Notes under the pieces: model-generated
What the model was told of the DNA's origin: nothing
What the model saw: only the letters and a program-made list of their open reading frames with translations
Database searches by the model: none
Translations under genes and position numbers: made by a program
Shown: positions 11,403 to 22,244 of the stretch, piece by piece
Layout of the letters: each line of letters starts with the position of its first letter
How positions within the stretch are numbered: position 1 is the first letter of the stretch
Origin: Holothuria scabra
Taxonomy: Eukaryota > Echinodermata > Holothuroidea > Aspidochirotida > Holothuriidae
Direction of reading: 5' to 3'
Length of the DNA: 64,000 nt
NCBI GenBank assembly: GCA_037179385.1
Contig: CM074195.1
Span: 6,928,938 to 6,992,937 of the forward strand

Positions 11403-12889
11403 CAGGGGTCCGTTTCTAGTTTCTGCCATTGGTAATTTCTGCCCGTTACTTTCTGCCCCCAAAAATCTTAGGGCAGAAAGTAATGTTTGAATTACAATAC
11501 GTGTGTTAAAAATAACTGTTAACTTCAAATTTCAAATCCAAGTACAAGACAATGAAATTTGTGGATAGACCTAGGCCTACTGTATAACAGTTTCAGTATC
11601 CTCAACGAAAAGAATGAATTGTATGACCTTTTTTCTAAACGGCAAGTCTAGTCACAGACTCGTATATTTTTATGTACAAGTACAGTACTCCACTTGTCTA
11701 TAGGTAGGCTTATGCTGAATGTGTGAACAATTGTTCACAGCACTGAATACCGTATACCTGTAGGTAAGTATGAATTTGTATACTAAAGACCCCGAAGTTG
11801 GCGGGACCCAGAAGTTGGCTCACTGTCACAAATCTCTCGCTATCACCGTAATAACGTTACTTTAACAAACCTAACTGTTTTGAACCCATCCAGCATTTTA
11901 TTTTTCACGATAATGAATTCATTTCAGGTAGGTGCATACAATAATATGATCAGTCTTAAAGATTTTTCTAATTACATCCCACCGTTTCGTGTATATTTCA
12001 CAACTGAAAACATACTCCACCAAAACAATGAAAATTACCTTGCTATGGTGTACACTGCCCTGAAGTACTACTCCATACAATGCAGTAAGTTACGTATGGT
12101 GTGCTGAGGGCACAACCTATGTTATTTGGTTATTTTGCTTTGTTAGTGACTTGACCAAACTTTCCGTCTTTCTTAGGCAGGTTAAGTCAACAAGTGAAAC
12201 AAGTTTAGCACTGTACTGTATGACAGACTAAAAAACGCCGCTCCGACAGAGCAGGTTCAGTTGCCTAACTACGTCCGTAGTTCCCTATTGATAGGCGGCA
12301 AGGACTAGCTTGCTACGTAGGTATCTGTACGTAACTGTACAAAGTCAGAGAAAATAGCGGCACACTGAGCATATGGCAAACATGCCACTATCGGGGGCTA
12401 TTTATGACTAACATCAATAAAAATTTTGACTCAAGTTAAGCTTTCTCTCACTTACAGTATTTCTGGATCAAGGTATAGGAACTATCGGTGGCAATTTATC
12501 CATCAGTAACATCACATTTTGAAAATGGAAACAGGAAAGGATTTGGATTTATCTCATTGTGTATATTACAGTAGCTTTGCAAAAATTACGACCGCCATTC
12601 ATAGGCCCACCACTATACAGTATACTGAAGTCTACAGTGAGAATGTTGCTTGGAAAGACGTCAACATGGCAGTAACAGGTGTCGCATTGAATAGTAGAAG
12701 ACATCAATGAAGCTTGAAACTTTAAGGAAAAGTTGATGAAATCTTCATTTGACAAAAGTACCACTGATATCACATTCCAATCCATTAGAGTACTTTCTGC
12801 CTCCCAAAAAGATGTTTTCTGCTAAAAATGAAAGAGGCAGAAAACACCGTTTTTGAGGGGCTGAAAGTAGCGAGGACGGAAAACCCCTG
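11403..12889. mobile_element. Non-autonomous CAGGG-ended DNA element
   Basis: A 1487-bp unit starting CAGGGGTCCGTTTC and ending GGAAAACCCCTG, with inverted subterminal blocks built on TTTCTGCCC / GGGGCTGAAAG. Just inside each end is a small palindrome in which GCAGAAA words face each other. No transposase frame is present. No convincing target duplication was found (GCCTGCTA on the left, CAACACAG on the right). The copy at 324-1810 belongs to the same duplicated segment; an independent shorter copy is at 9738-10371. It truncates the reverse transcriptase fragment to its left. Confidence 0.6.
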
Positions 12890-13382
12890 CAACACAGGTA
12901 ATCCGAGCCCTATACTGAATGTGGTATAGGCCTATATAAAAAGGAGAAGGTAGGTCACATCGCCTAACACCAACGCAGTACTTCACAAAAAAAAACCAGT
13001 AAACGCAGGGATGATTTAGTCCTTACTAGGGCCCTCATCGGTCACACTTACAGTACCTTACCCATGCCTTTTTACTTCACGGAGATGAAAGACCGTATTG
13101 TACAGTATACCCTGTGACTGTGCTCTCACCGCCAGTCACATTCTCTTTGACTGTTATGAATACTATTTGCCAGAAATACTACACCGCACCAGACCTTAAA
13201 ACATTGTTTGAACAAACCGATTCCTCCCATACAGTATTCTTGGCTTTCTGGAGGAAAGGGAGAAATTTCTGACATGACTCCTGCCTTGCTATCCTTTTAG
13301 TAGGAATTGACCACCCATTCTTTTTTACCTTTTCTTTTTATGTAGTTTTACCCCAACATTGTTACTATGTCTAACTTGATGA

Positions 13383-13445
13383 TACTATATAACACATTTG
13401 TATTGGTGTGTCGTGAAACCCCATCAACTGTAACTAACTACACGT
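13383..13445 (+). repeat. SINE/LINE-like tail remnant
   Basis: ATAACACATTTGTATTGGTG followed by CCCCATCAACTGTAACTAACTA resembles the tail of the SINE-like element at 63580-63782. Only the tail is recognisable here and in the duplicate near 2305-2375. Confidence 0.45.
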
Positions 13446-14321
13446 AACTACAGTACTTCACAAAAAACTCTTAATGATTTCTCACCTTATACTACAGTAC
13501 ATTTAACTCTTCAAATCACTCGAGAACATTCCTTCATCTTTCTCTGATGAAATCAAACAAACTTTAAGTTGTCTTAAACAAAAATCCTCACATCAAATGT
13601 TATGCAAAATATCTTCTCCTCCTATTACAGTAGGTGTTAACTCCCGACTAGATCACTCCTCTCCAATTCATGATGTCACATTACAGTATGTACAGTATTG
13701 GGAATTGACCTGTACAAAGCCGGTTCTCCCATTGTTGACAGATTTGAAAGCAGTTCAAACTATCCACTACTGGCTAGTTTTCTTTAGTCATTTGAAAGAA
13801 CAAAATACAGTACTACCATGTTATATGAACACTTGGAACCCAGAACCATATCTTTTTTATTGGAAACAATGTTTCACCAACCCTCATATCAGGACCCATA
13901 CCATGCCCAATGAGATCTTACCAAGTCCAAGTAGTACTGTAAAAGAAATATTGAAAATTGATGGATTGATTAATAAACGTACAGTGTAAATTGTTACATT
14001 TCATACAGTATACCATAAAGTTCTACTACTGTAAGTAGTGTAATCAATTGCCAGTTCATCTATACGTACCTGTGCATTTTGGGGTATTAAAGATGTACTG
14101 CTACTTTGCCCCACAGTTGTACTGCATCTTGTTTGGTTGTGAAGATATGGGCCCTTGAATGTGGTGGTTTGAGATGGTCACCTGGGGACCAATTGCTGAA
14201 TTGGCATGGAATGACCCAAATATACTGTACATGTTATATGAAGGCTTACTGTAAATTAAGTACAGTATACACAACAGTTACATAATTACTAAATATTTTT
14301 AAAAAAAGGTTTCATGAAACA

Positions 14322-16104
14322 AAATTAAAATTAATGCACAAGTTTCCAAAAGTCTGTGCTTCTTATGGATGTGCGACATTTACAGTAGTTGTAAGTCAAA
14401 ATCTGCCAGTGGTGCGTTACATTTTTCTTCTAAACAAGTCTGAATCCACAAATGGTGTGCCATGCAAGGGACTCATGGGCACATCATGCATGTTACAGTA
14501 CTTTAATGTAGGGATTGGACTAATGCTCGATCACATTTTTTTAGGCGCAATTGCGTATTTTGGATTCAATGGCTTTTTTTTTTTTAAATCTGTTATTACC
14601 AAAGGGTCAATTTTTTCACCCCATTTCCCCAGAAAACAAAAATATTTAGGCCCAAGATATAGAAAATCCAACCTAACTATAACTGTGTGTGTAACTGAGT
14701 TTAAAATTTAAGAATTTTAGGAACATTCAGTACTGTATGTAGTTCTTGCTGGAAATATTGCTACCGTAGGTACAGTAGCAACCAAAAGTCCATGACGGTA
14801 CTGAATTTTTGGTGGTTACCTACTGTAGAAAAATTTTAAATTCAAATTTGCAAAAATGATATTATACATACAGTACAGTACTCACAAATGTGCAATGAAA
14901 CCTCTCCTACAGTAATCACAATACTCAATTGCTGTTGTTGCTATTTTTGTGCACATGGTAGAGTTTGCAAACATCAAATTCATACTGTACAGTATGAATT
15001 TCCAATACATCTCGTATGGTGTTCTAGCCATGAAAACAAATACTGTACAAGAACATCCAAAACTGTCAAGACAGTCCAGAATGTTCAATGTGCTCTTCAC
15101 ACATTTGATTTTTTTTGTCTGATAGGCCTAATCAGCAATTGCAGTTTTCAGTGCTCTGAAACCTACACAGTTCTATACTGTATCACAAACAGACTGTACA
15201 GTAGCTACAGTAAGGTAAAAGTTGTAATTGTGAGGTAAAAGCTAAAAATTGCTCAAATTTTGAAGATTAACAGTTCACTACAGTACCCACTGTAAAAATA
15301 GCACGTACTGAAATTCAGAAAATATACTGTTCAACAAGAATAATAGCTCTACTGTAAGGTAGTGTACCAATTTTCCATACATATAATGAAAGTACTGTAC
15401 TGTATCAGAGAAGTGAAATTAAAATAAAATGAATGACACATGTCTTTTATTTAAGTTTTAAAATTAGTACTGAAGGCAACCAATTTGGACATTTTCATTT
15501 GAACAAATTAAAAGAGCATTTGGTGTTAAAGTTTGTCTTGAGAGATTCAAGTTCATTTCCTGTAAGGGGGGGTTTCCCCGCAAGAAGGAAGGCCTGCAAG
15601 ACCGAAGGTCCACAAGGTCGAAATTGCATTGAAGGAATTGGACAAAGCTGTGAAGTTCTGGTTTGGTGTGTGATCGTATTCTCCTTACGGTCCACAAGAT
15701 CGAAGGTCCGCAAGACTGAAAGTGAATTAAGATCCGCAAGACGAGAGCCTGTGAGACCCAGGGCCTGCGAGACCGAAAGTCAATTGGGTGCAGGCTTTGA
15801 CAAATCCCCCGCCCAACAGTCCGGGACAAGTAAAAAATTACTCGGACTGTAAGTGAACTGCTCAATATTATAGCCCCCTGTGCAAGCAGCACAGAAGTCT
15901 TCTTCACACAGGAATTCAATGGCTAGTTACTGTATTAGATATGGACTCAGTGCATATTCATGCGGACAAGTAGACTTTGGGAATCTCTAGCCCGATGGAC
16001 AAGTAATAAGAAATGGATTTATCGAAGCCTGATTGGGTGTGCAAAAGGTTAAGGGTCAGGGGTTAGGGTTAGACCTAGAATTGTTTGATTGTGTGGGCCC
16101 TTTC
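14322..16104. repeat. Intergenic DNA dominated by TACAGTA/TACTGTA words
   Basis: No gene recognised. Between 14341 and 15400 I count about 18 occurrences of TACAGTA or its complement TACTGTA, roughly one per 60 bases, often overlapping as in TACAGTACAGTA. From 15545 to 15790 a different short repeat appears: CGCAAGAC and CGAAGGTCC-type words recur, and inverted versions occur at 16370-16450 (CTTGGGGACC, GGACCTTCGGCC). This hints at a degraded element of about 900 bp with inverted ends. Confidence 0.6.
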
Positions 16105-16284
16105 TTGAACTTGTGACCTATTTTTCTGAATTTATGGGAAATTCATTTGAACTTATGGGACATTAATATGAACTAATGGGACTCTTGAAATTTTCTGTTT
16201 TTTTAACTTATGGGACTTTTGAAATGAACTTATGGGAAACCGCCGTAGTAAACCTATGGTACTTTAAATGAACTTATGGGACTG
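16105..16284 (+). repeat. Imperfect short repeat TGAACTTATGGGAC
   Basis: The word TGAACTTATGGGA(C) and close variants recur about seven times at irregular spacing over 180 bp. It is a degenerate minisatellite-like cluster with no recognisable function. Confidence 0.7.
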
Positions 16285-16514
16285 CAGAAAATAAAAATTC
16301 ATAAATAAATATGTTCCAACGTCACTTGCTTTTGGTCAACACGTGTCCTGAGCCCAAAGTTTGCTGTCTCAAAATTTTGGTCTTGGGGACCTTAATTCAC
16401 TTTGGGTCTGGTGGACCTTCGGCCTCCCGGACCTTCCGTCTCCCGGGCGGTAACCTACTGTAGGTACTGTACATGTGTATGCAGCACAGGTACTGTACAG
16501 TGGGGACAGCATAC

Positions 16515-17032
16515 TAGGGCTGCCACGATATTGCGATATCGCGATATCGTCGATACAGTTTTGCCCCGACGATATCGACCAATGTTTTGTCAAGATGTGA
16601 TATCGCAACAAATCAAATAAATGACTAAACCACTGTGAAATCCCCCCTTTTTTTATTGTCTTAAGTCAGTAACCTGAAATGATCATAATTTATGATGTCA
16701 CAAAAAATGAAAAACTGCACTTAACCCTCCACAAGAAAACATGATATAAAATCGGAAGCTGTTTCAAAATGCATACAATGAATATTGTAACAGCTCACGT
16801 ACGTTCCAGACTTGTGAAGAGTTCTTCTGCACAATCAATATTGCTACATGCACGCATAATCAATCTCCCCTCACTTTTGGTATGTCAGTAGTGGCTGCAT
16901 GCAATAAACAACTTTTTTGCTAATTCCTTGGCGTTGATGGAAAATGTTAAGGGTTGATGCGCGATATCGCGACATCGTCGCGGAAATACTGACGATATCG
17001 ATAAATGAAAAATGGTTATCGTGGCAGCCCTA
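16515..17032. mobile_element. hAT-like MITE with perfect 8-bp target duplication
   Basis: A 518-bp element beginning TAGGGCTGCCACGATA and ending with the inverted match TATCGTGGCAGCCCTA (one base differs). It is flanked on both sides by CAGCATAC (16507-16514 and 17033-17040), a perfect 8-bp duplication. TAGGGCTGC-type ends and 8-bp duplications are hAT features. Subterminal regions carry GATATCGCGATATCG-type palindromes in both arms, which could fold or bind a symmetric protein. There is no transposase frame, so it is non-autonomous, and the perfect duplication suggests a fairly recent insertion. Confidence 0.9.
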
Positions 17033-17040
17033 CAGCATAC

Positions 17041-18095
17041 AGTATACAGTAATTGCACAGAACAGAAGTGTATATACTGTAGTACAGTACTGTTTATTCC
17101 ATTTTCAGAGCAGTCCCATACCCCCTCCCTCGGTTTGTTTTCTAAATTTTAAGGCCTTAGGCTGGTACGTACAGTAGGCCTACATAATACAATTGTGAGA
17201 CTGAATAACTGTGCAGTATGCAGTCTTATTAGTCACTGGTACTTACACAGTATTGTAGTCACAAGGTACTGTAACTAAGTGTACTGTGAAGTGACCTGAG
17301 TGTAGTCAACAATAGTAAAGCAACAGTTACTGTACAAAAGTATGAACATGGTTTTGTCAATGGCAACTCCCTGGTTTTGTACTGTACTTCCATGGTAGGA
17401 GAGATGGGCCTGGAGTTCACTTTACACAATTCCTTGGTGGCACAATAGCACCCTTTGTGTAATGACAGCTCTCACAGTTTCAAATTTCCCTGTACTTATG
17501 TGTCACCATGACAACCCAACCAGTGTGATCTTCAAGCAGCTACAGTAATTCAGGAAGTCTTGGCTTTTATTGTTTCTAGTCTGTAGGACTTGTCCAGTGT
17601 GAGTGTACTTTAGAGCAAAATACATGAACTGTTGCAGTAAAAAGAAGTAGTGTAAACTGTATACTACAGTACTGTGCATTAACTCTTCCATGGTAAAGCA
17701 TTTTGCCTAAAATTGAAATCAGCCCTGATTATGCTATAGTATGCTTCATTGCTTGAGTATACCAGTATGGATGGAAGGGAGATGTACAGTACTGTGTTGG
17801 TCTACTACTGTTTGCCATACTGTAGAGACATGCAAAACCAGCAATTTCTGTAAACTTTCATAGGAGATGTTGTGTGCAGACCTGTGTACTGTACTGTATG
17901 ATGTTTGTCGTATATTTTATTCCTGTCATGTGTTAACTGTACATCTGGGAACATCTTTTCACAAAAAGACAAACAAAGGCAATTTAGTACATTAAACCAT
18001 GATATACACTGTTGGCAAATATATATAATACTGAAGAAAGTACTCCCCCCCCCCGCCATCATACAGTATTCAGCACAGTACTTATTTACAGTTTA
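17041..18095. other. Intergenic DNA rich in TACAGTA/TACTGTA
   Basis: No gene recognised. The same seven-base word and its complement recur throughout, for example near 17070, 17160, 17330 and 17660. Short open frames here have no domain content. Confidence 0.55.
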
Positions 18096-18340
18096 TTAAC
18101 CCTTTGGCACCCGGCTTTAATCTGAAAAAGTGGACGTACTGTACATAGCACGCCCCTCATGGTCTCCTTTAGGCTATTGAACACGTGACCTTAAAGAATT
18201 GTCTCTCAGGTTATTGTGGCCAAATTTTGGGGTAGCTACTCGCATTTTCAAGCTCCGCATGAAACAGTGAAGGCTTGTGACAGCCGCGCTCTCCGTCTCT
18301 ATCAGAAGCGACCTGTAAGGGCAAGAGAGGGGTAAAGTTA
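18096..18340. mobile_element. Diverged TTAA MITE related to 5098-5356
   Basis: It starts TTAACCCTTTGGCACC and then aligns, in reverse orientation, with the interior of the 5098-5356 element. Shared blocks include GTGGACGTA, ACACGTGAC, ATTGTCTCTC, TTGTGGCC, GTAGCTACTCGC and GTGACAGCCGCGCTCTCCG. The right end is eroded (GGTAAAGTTATAA instead of GGTAAAGGGTTAA). It is an older copy of the same non-autonomous family. Confidence 0.75.
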
Positions 18341-19684
18341 TAAAAGAAAACAGTGGTTAAACAAAAATATATCACTTTTTTCAGTTTTTTTGGGTGGGGT
18401 GGGGGGAGTAATTTCCATTTCTCACTTTGAGGTCTTCCTTCTTGCATTTTAGAACATAAAGTAGTCCTGTGCAGTGTTGTGGTATTTACCGTACAATGTA
18501 CATGATCATGACTGCTGTATTGGTTAACAGATCTAGGCAAACTTTGTTGTACAGTATGTATAGAAATTATATAGCTGGATGAGGTTTTACTACTGAAGGT
18601 CTGTTGAACTTTCATTACAGCCTTTACATGCTAGTCTAGTCTCTTTTGTAACATTGTTTTTATCAAAATGCTTAAGGACTGTGTTTCTGCAGGAAACATT
18701 TTGCCAAAACAAATGTTGATTGTCAGGTTTTTACCAAAGAAACTGAGTTACTGTACAATAAGTGATCTTCACCCTGTACAGGTACATACAAAAGTTGACT
18801 GTTAAGATATACAGTATCATATGCTAGTCATAACCTTGTTTAACCATTTAGTAGTTGCTCTACTGTTTATTCTGCCAATTTCTGCCATGTATCACTGCAC
18901 CTTTTTCTTTTGTATTACTGTATACTGAAGGACCAAAGTTGATTGCTGACCACTGCAGTGTACTCACAGGACACATCCAGGAGTAAGTTCCACCAGTACT
19001 TACTGTAACTGTATGCTAGAAGTCCAAGTCCAGTTAAAAGACCAACCTTACTTGTACTGTATGTACACATGGATTCTTGACAGGTACAGTATTTGTACAC
19101 CCTGACCCATCATTGTTTTGCTTTTAAAGAAACTGCAGAACTGTACAGGTACAGTAGGCTTCTGTACAATACAGAACTGCACTTTAACAGGCGCAATGGG
19201 AGTCCTCTGCATATTTCATTAAAAAATCATTTAATCATACATAAGCAGTAGTACTGCACATGGAAAGTGAAGTCTGGTGTAGGGAAGTTGCTGTTCATGC
19301 CTGTACCTGTACTTTTAAAGAAACTGCAGAGGAGAGAGGGCTTGCAGACCTGTACAGGTACAGTACTGTAGGCTACTGTACAGCACAGTACTGTACTGCA
19401 CTTTAACCAGGGAGTTGTCAGGGAAGGAGATCCAACATTTGTACAGTATTATTCCTTTATAACTGTATAAAAACTTACAGACTTCGAGATCCATATCATA
19501 TGAGGGCAGATGTTTCCCCCAAAAAAATTTTCAGAATTTTTGAACTTGACCCACATTCACCTTTTTTACCCCAAAGGTGCATAATTTTGTACGAAGAGGA
19601 AACTGCAAGGTGATAAATAAAAACCAAAGGACCTACAACTCCTAAACTTTATGTTTTATAAGAACTTTGGTTACAACCCAGATT
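18341..19684. other. Intergenic DNA, no gene recognised
   Basis: Continues the TACAGTA-rich domain. A word built on AAAGAAACTGCAGA and TGTACAGGTACAGTA occurs twice, near 19125-19155 and 19317-19375, suggesting a small local duplication. No supported gene. Confidence 0.5.
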
Positions 19685-22244
19685 TACAAGTATTTATGAA
19701 TTTCTGATTAAAACTAATGTGAGGTTATTAATGACCTCTCAGCATTTCTGTGTTATGCATGGTGCTGATGACATTTTCCTCACCCCCACCCCTTCCCTTG
19801 TCCAGTGCTCTCTTTCATGGTGTGTCTGCTCATGCTACAGTAATAGGGGCCTATGTCCTATGTACCCTACAACAATCTTTTTGGTTCCTTGTGTTAGCAA
19901 AAGGAACCTATGTAGTCAGGTTGGCGTGTGTGTGTGTGTGTGTGTGTCTGTGCGTCTGTGACGGTAGCTTGGGTACGCTGTAACTCAACAAGGGAAAGTT
20001 GGATTAAATTGAAACTTGGTATATAGAAGTGTCATAGTTTAAAGGTGTGCCCTATCGTTTTTGGTGGAGGTCAAAGGTCATTTGGGGTCACCAGAGGTCA
20101 AAAACTTAAAACCTTCTCAACATGATATTTCAAGGTAGGAAACTCGGATAGATGTCATACATGGTGTGTGGGTGTGTTATTGTGTAAGGATGAAATCTGA
20201 TATATTTGGTGAAGGTCAAGGGGTCATCTGGGGTCACCAGGGGTCAAACACTGAAAAACGTTTTAACACGGTATTTTAAGGTAAAAAGGACAGATTTCAA
20301 ATCAATCTGTGTTTGGTTAAGGTTAAAGGTCATCAAGGTCATTGGAGGTCAACCACTGGAAATGTTATTTAGAAAATGTTGTTAGCTAGATAAAGATAGG
20401 TTCAATAGATTTTTTATCTAACCTGGTTTTGCATGCTTACACACTCAAACACCTTAGAAATTTGGCCTTTACATTCGTTCAGTAATGATTACTTCGTGTT
20501 GTACACAGATTTTGGATCATTCAAAGTTGTAAGAGGGCAATAACTGAAATTTGTAGATTTCAATGAGCACAGATCACACCGCATTAAACTGGTCTCTCTG
20601 CCAGTGGAAGTAATGCATGGATTATACAGTATGTCTCTTTAATACTGTTGTGCTCTGTGGGGTAACCTAATCCTCATTCTATTATCACACCTCATTAATC
20701 ACTCGCTTTCTGCTTAACTGCTGAATAAACCCTGTTTTCTGTGCAGAGATAGAAAACAGGACAAATGGTAGATTGTTTTAAAGTAATAGCAAGTTTAATT
20801 TGAGAGCAGGTAAAAATAACTTATGAGAGTAGTACAAGGGGGTGTTTTTCTCTCTCTAACCACATTGTGTATTGTTTATTGGTGATAATATCAAGTTTGA
20901 TTACAAGCATAAATACATATGGAAATGAGGAAATGTTTTTGAAGGATCACCAAGCATTATACAAGTTGAATGTAAGTAAGGCCACAAAAATTTAATCATT
21001 GATATCATGTAATATTAAAAGTACTAAAATACCCCTTGTGAAGATGTAACAAACATTGAGTATGAGCTTTCCTTTCGCTCTATTTCGAAGACTGGCTGTG
21101 TACTAGTTCTTATAATATCCAGCAAGGAACCACAGTGCCCATTGGGCTCTTGTTTTTCTTTTCTTTCAAGTCTCCATTTGACCCATTGCTACCTCTTTCA
21201 AAATTCTGCTCTTCCTAAATTTAGCCAACTATATCCTTCTGACTCAACTTTATTTAATTTGCAGATATATTTGACTGGTAGCAGATTTGCAAGGAGAGTA
21301 ACATGCTGTAACATACACATGCATTCCAACTAACCAGCTCCAAATGCATCATCCTGTGGCAGCTTGCTGTGGAGGAGTACTCAAGCTGATCTACACTGTA
21401 CTTTCTTTTGCATCAATGAAACAATGGTGTGGACTATTTGATCCTGGGCCAAGTACATGAGGTCACACTTTAGGAAATGAGCCATGCATGCAGTCTTTTT
21501 AAATGTAAGTCTGTAAGTCTGCAAGTTTTTTATATCTGCAAGTCAGAGTAATTTAAAGTTGTTTAAAAGTGTGTGCCTGTAAAAGTGTACAAATTTTTTT
21601 TTTTTTTTTGGGGGGGGGGGGGGGGGAGGTTGGGATACAATGGTCCTCAGATCAACTTCTAAAAAATTACAAAGAAACATCATCATACCAAAGTTCCAAA
21701 ATCAAATTATTAGGTCAGCAGCATTTTGGGGGTGGCTGCAAAAAAACACTGAAATTTAATGTGCACAAAAAGTCAAATTTGTGGTTTGCATTATCCCCAT
21801 AGGTGTAATGTTGTGCGCCAGTCACATCCCAACAAAAAGAAAACATATTTTGAAACCTCCAATGTGATACATAGCATAAATAAAAAAAATTGGTGGGATC
21901 TGGTTGCTTTAAATTGACATAAGTATGTGACAAACAGCGCCCTCGTGATGTTTTCAAGACCTCATAACTTGATGCCCCAACAAGATCATGTGGACTAAAC
22001 AACTTTATACGATAGAACTCAAAGCCCCTAATCAATTTCAAGTGAAAAAATGATCGGATCTCATTGGCACATGTATGGAGAAAAATGAGCTCAAAAGACA
22101 AAGTCCCCTGGAAATAGTGCATGCTGTGCTATACAGTAGTCTATGAAAGGCATTTCCAGGCCAAGTTGTGACCTTTGACCCCAGATATTGTTCAGTGCCA
22201 AGTAAGTCCCACTCTGATTTTACATGGAATGTGTAGAAAAGTGC
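19685..22244. repeat. 1.29-kb repeat, copy 1, split by an insertion
   Basis: Begins TACAAGTATTTATGAATTTC and ends GTGTAGAAAAGTGC. Without the insertion at 19883-21152 it is about 1290 bp and nearly identical to 26370-27663. It includes a T16-G17 tract (21594-21626). No inverted ends or transposase were recognised, so it may be a segmental duplication or an unclassified element. Confidence 0.9.
19883..21152 (-). mobile_element. Nuclear-receptor-motif element, short copy (about 3 units)
   Basis: A 1270-bp insertion absent from the matching site in the second 1.29-kb repeat (near 26577). Read on the minus strand it starts CAAGAGCCCAATGGGC, then GGTTCCTTGC, then about 0.7 kb of unique DNA. Next come three degenerate units with paired TGACCT-type half-sites (plus-strand AGGTCAAAGGTCA near 20070, and relatives near 20205 and 20325), then a CA microsatellite (plus strand TG, 19926-19950). 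It ends with a hairpin made of GGTTCC and CAAGGAACC. The flanks have five T's on each side against six in the empty site, so a short T-run was duplicated. Same architecture as 55173-57943. No protein is encoded; Helitron-like origin is possible but not shown. Confidence 0.85.

Larger units (their letters stand above)
11080..14321. repeat. Second copy of the 3.2-kb duplicated segment
   Basis: Partner of 1-3249. This copy continues without a gap into 14322 and beyond and lacks the one-base errors seen at the right edge of the first copy, so it is the more reliable one. Its parts are listed separately. Confidence 0.9.

Noticed and set aside
12519..12710. Small protein repeated at 1440-1631
   Set aside because: It is duplicated only because the whole 3.2-kb segment is duplicated, and it lies inside a non-autonomous transposable element.
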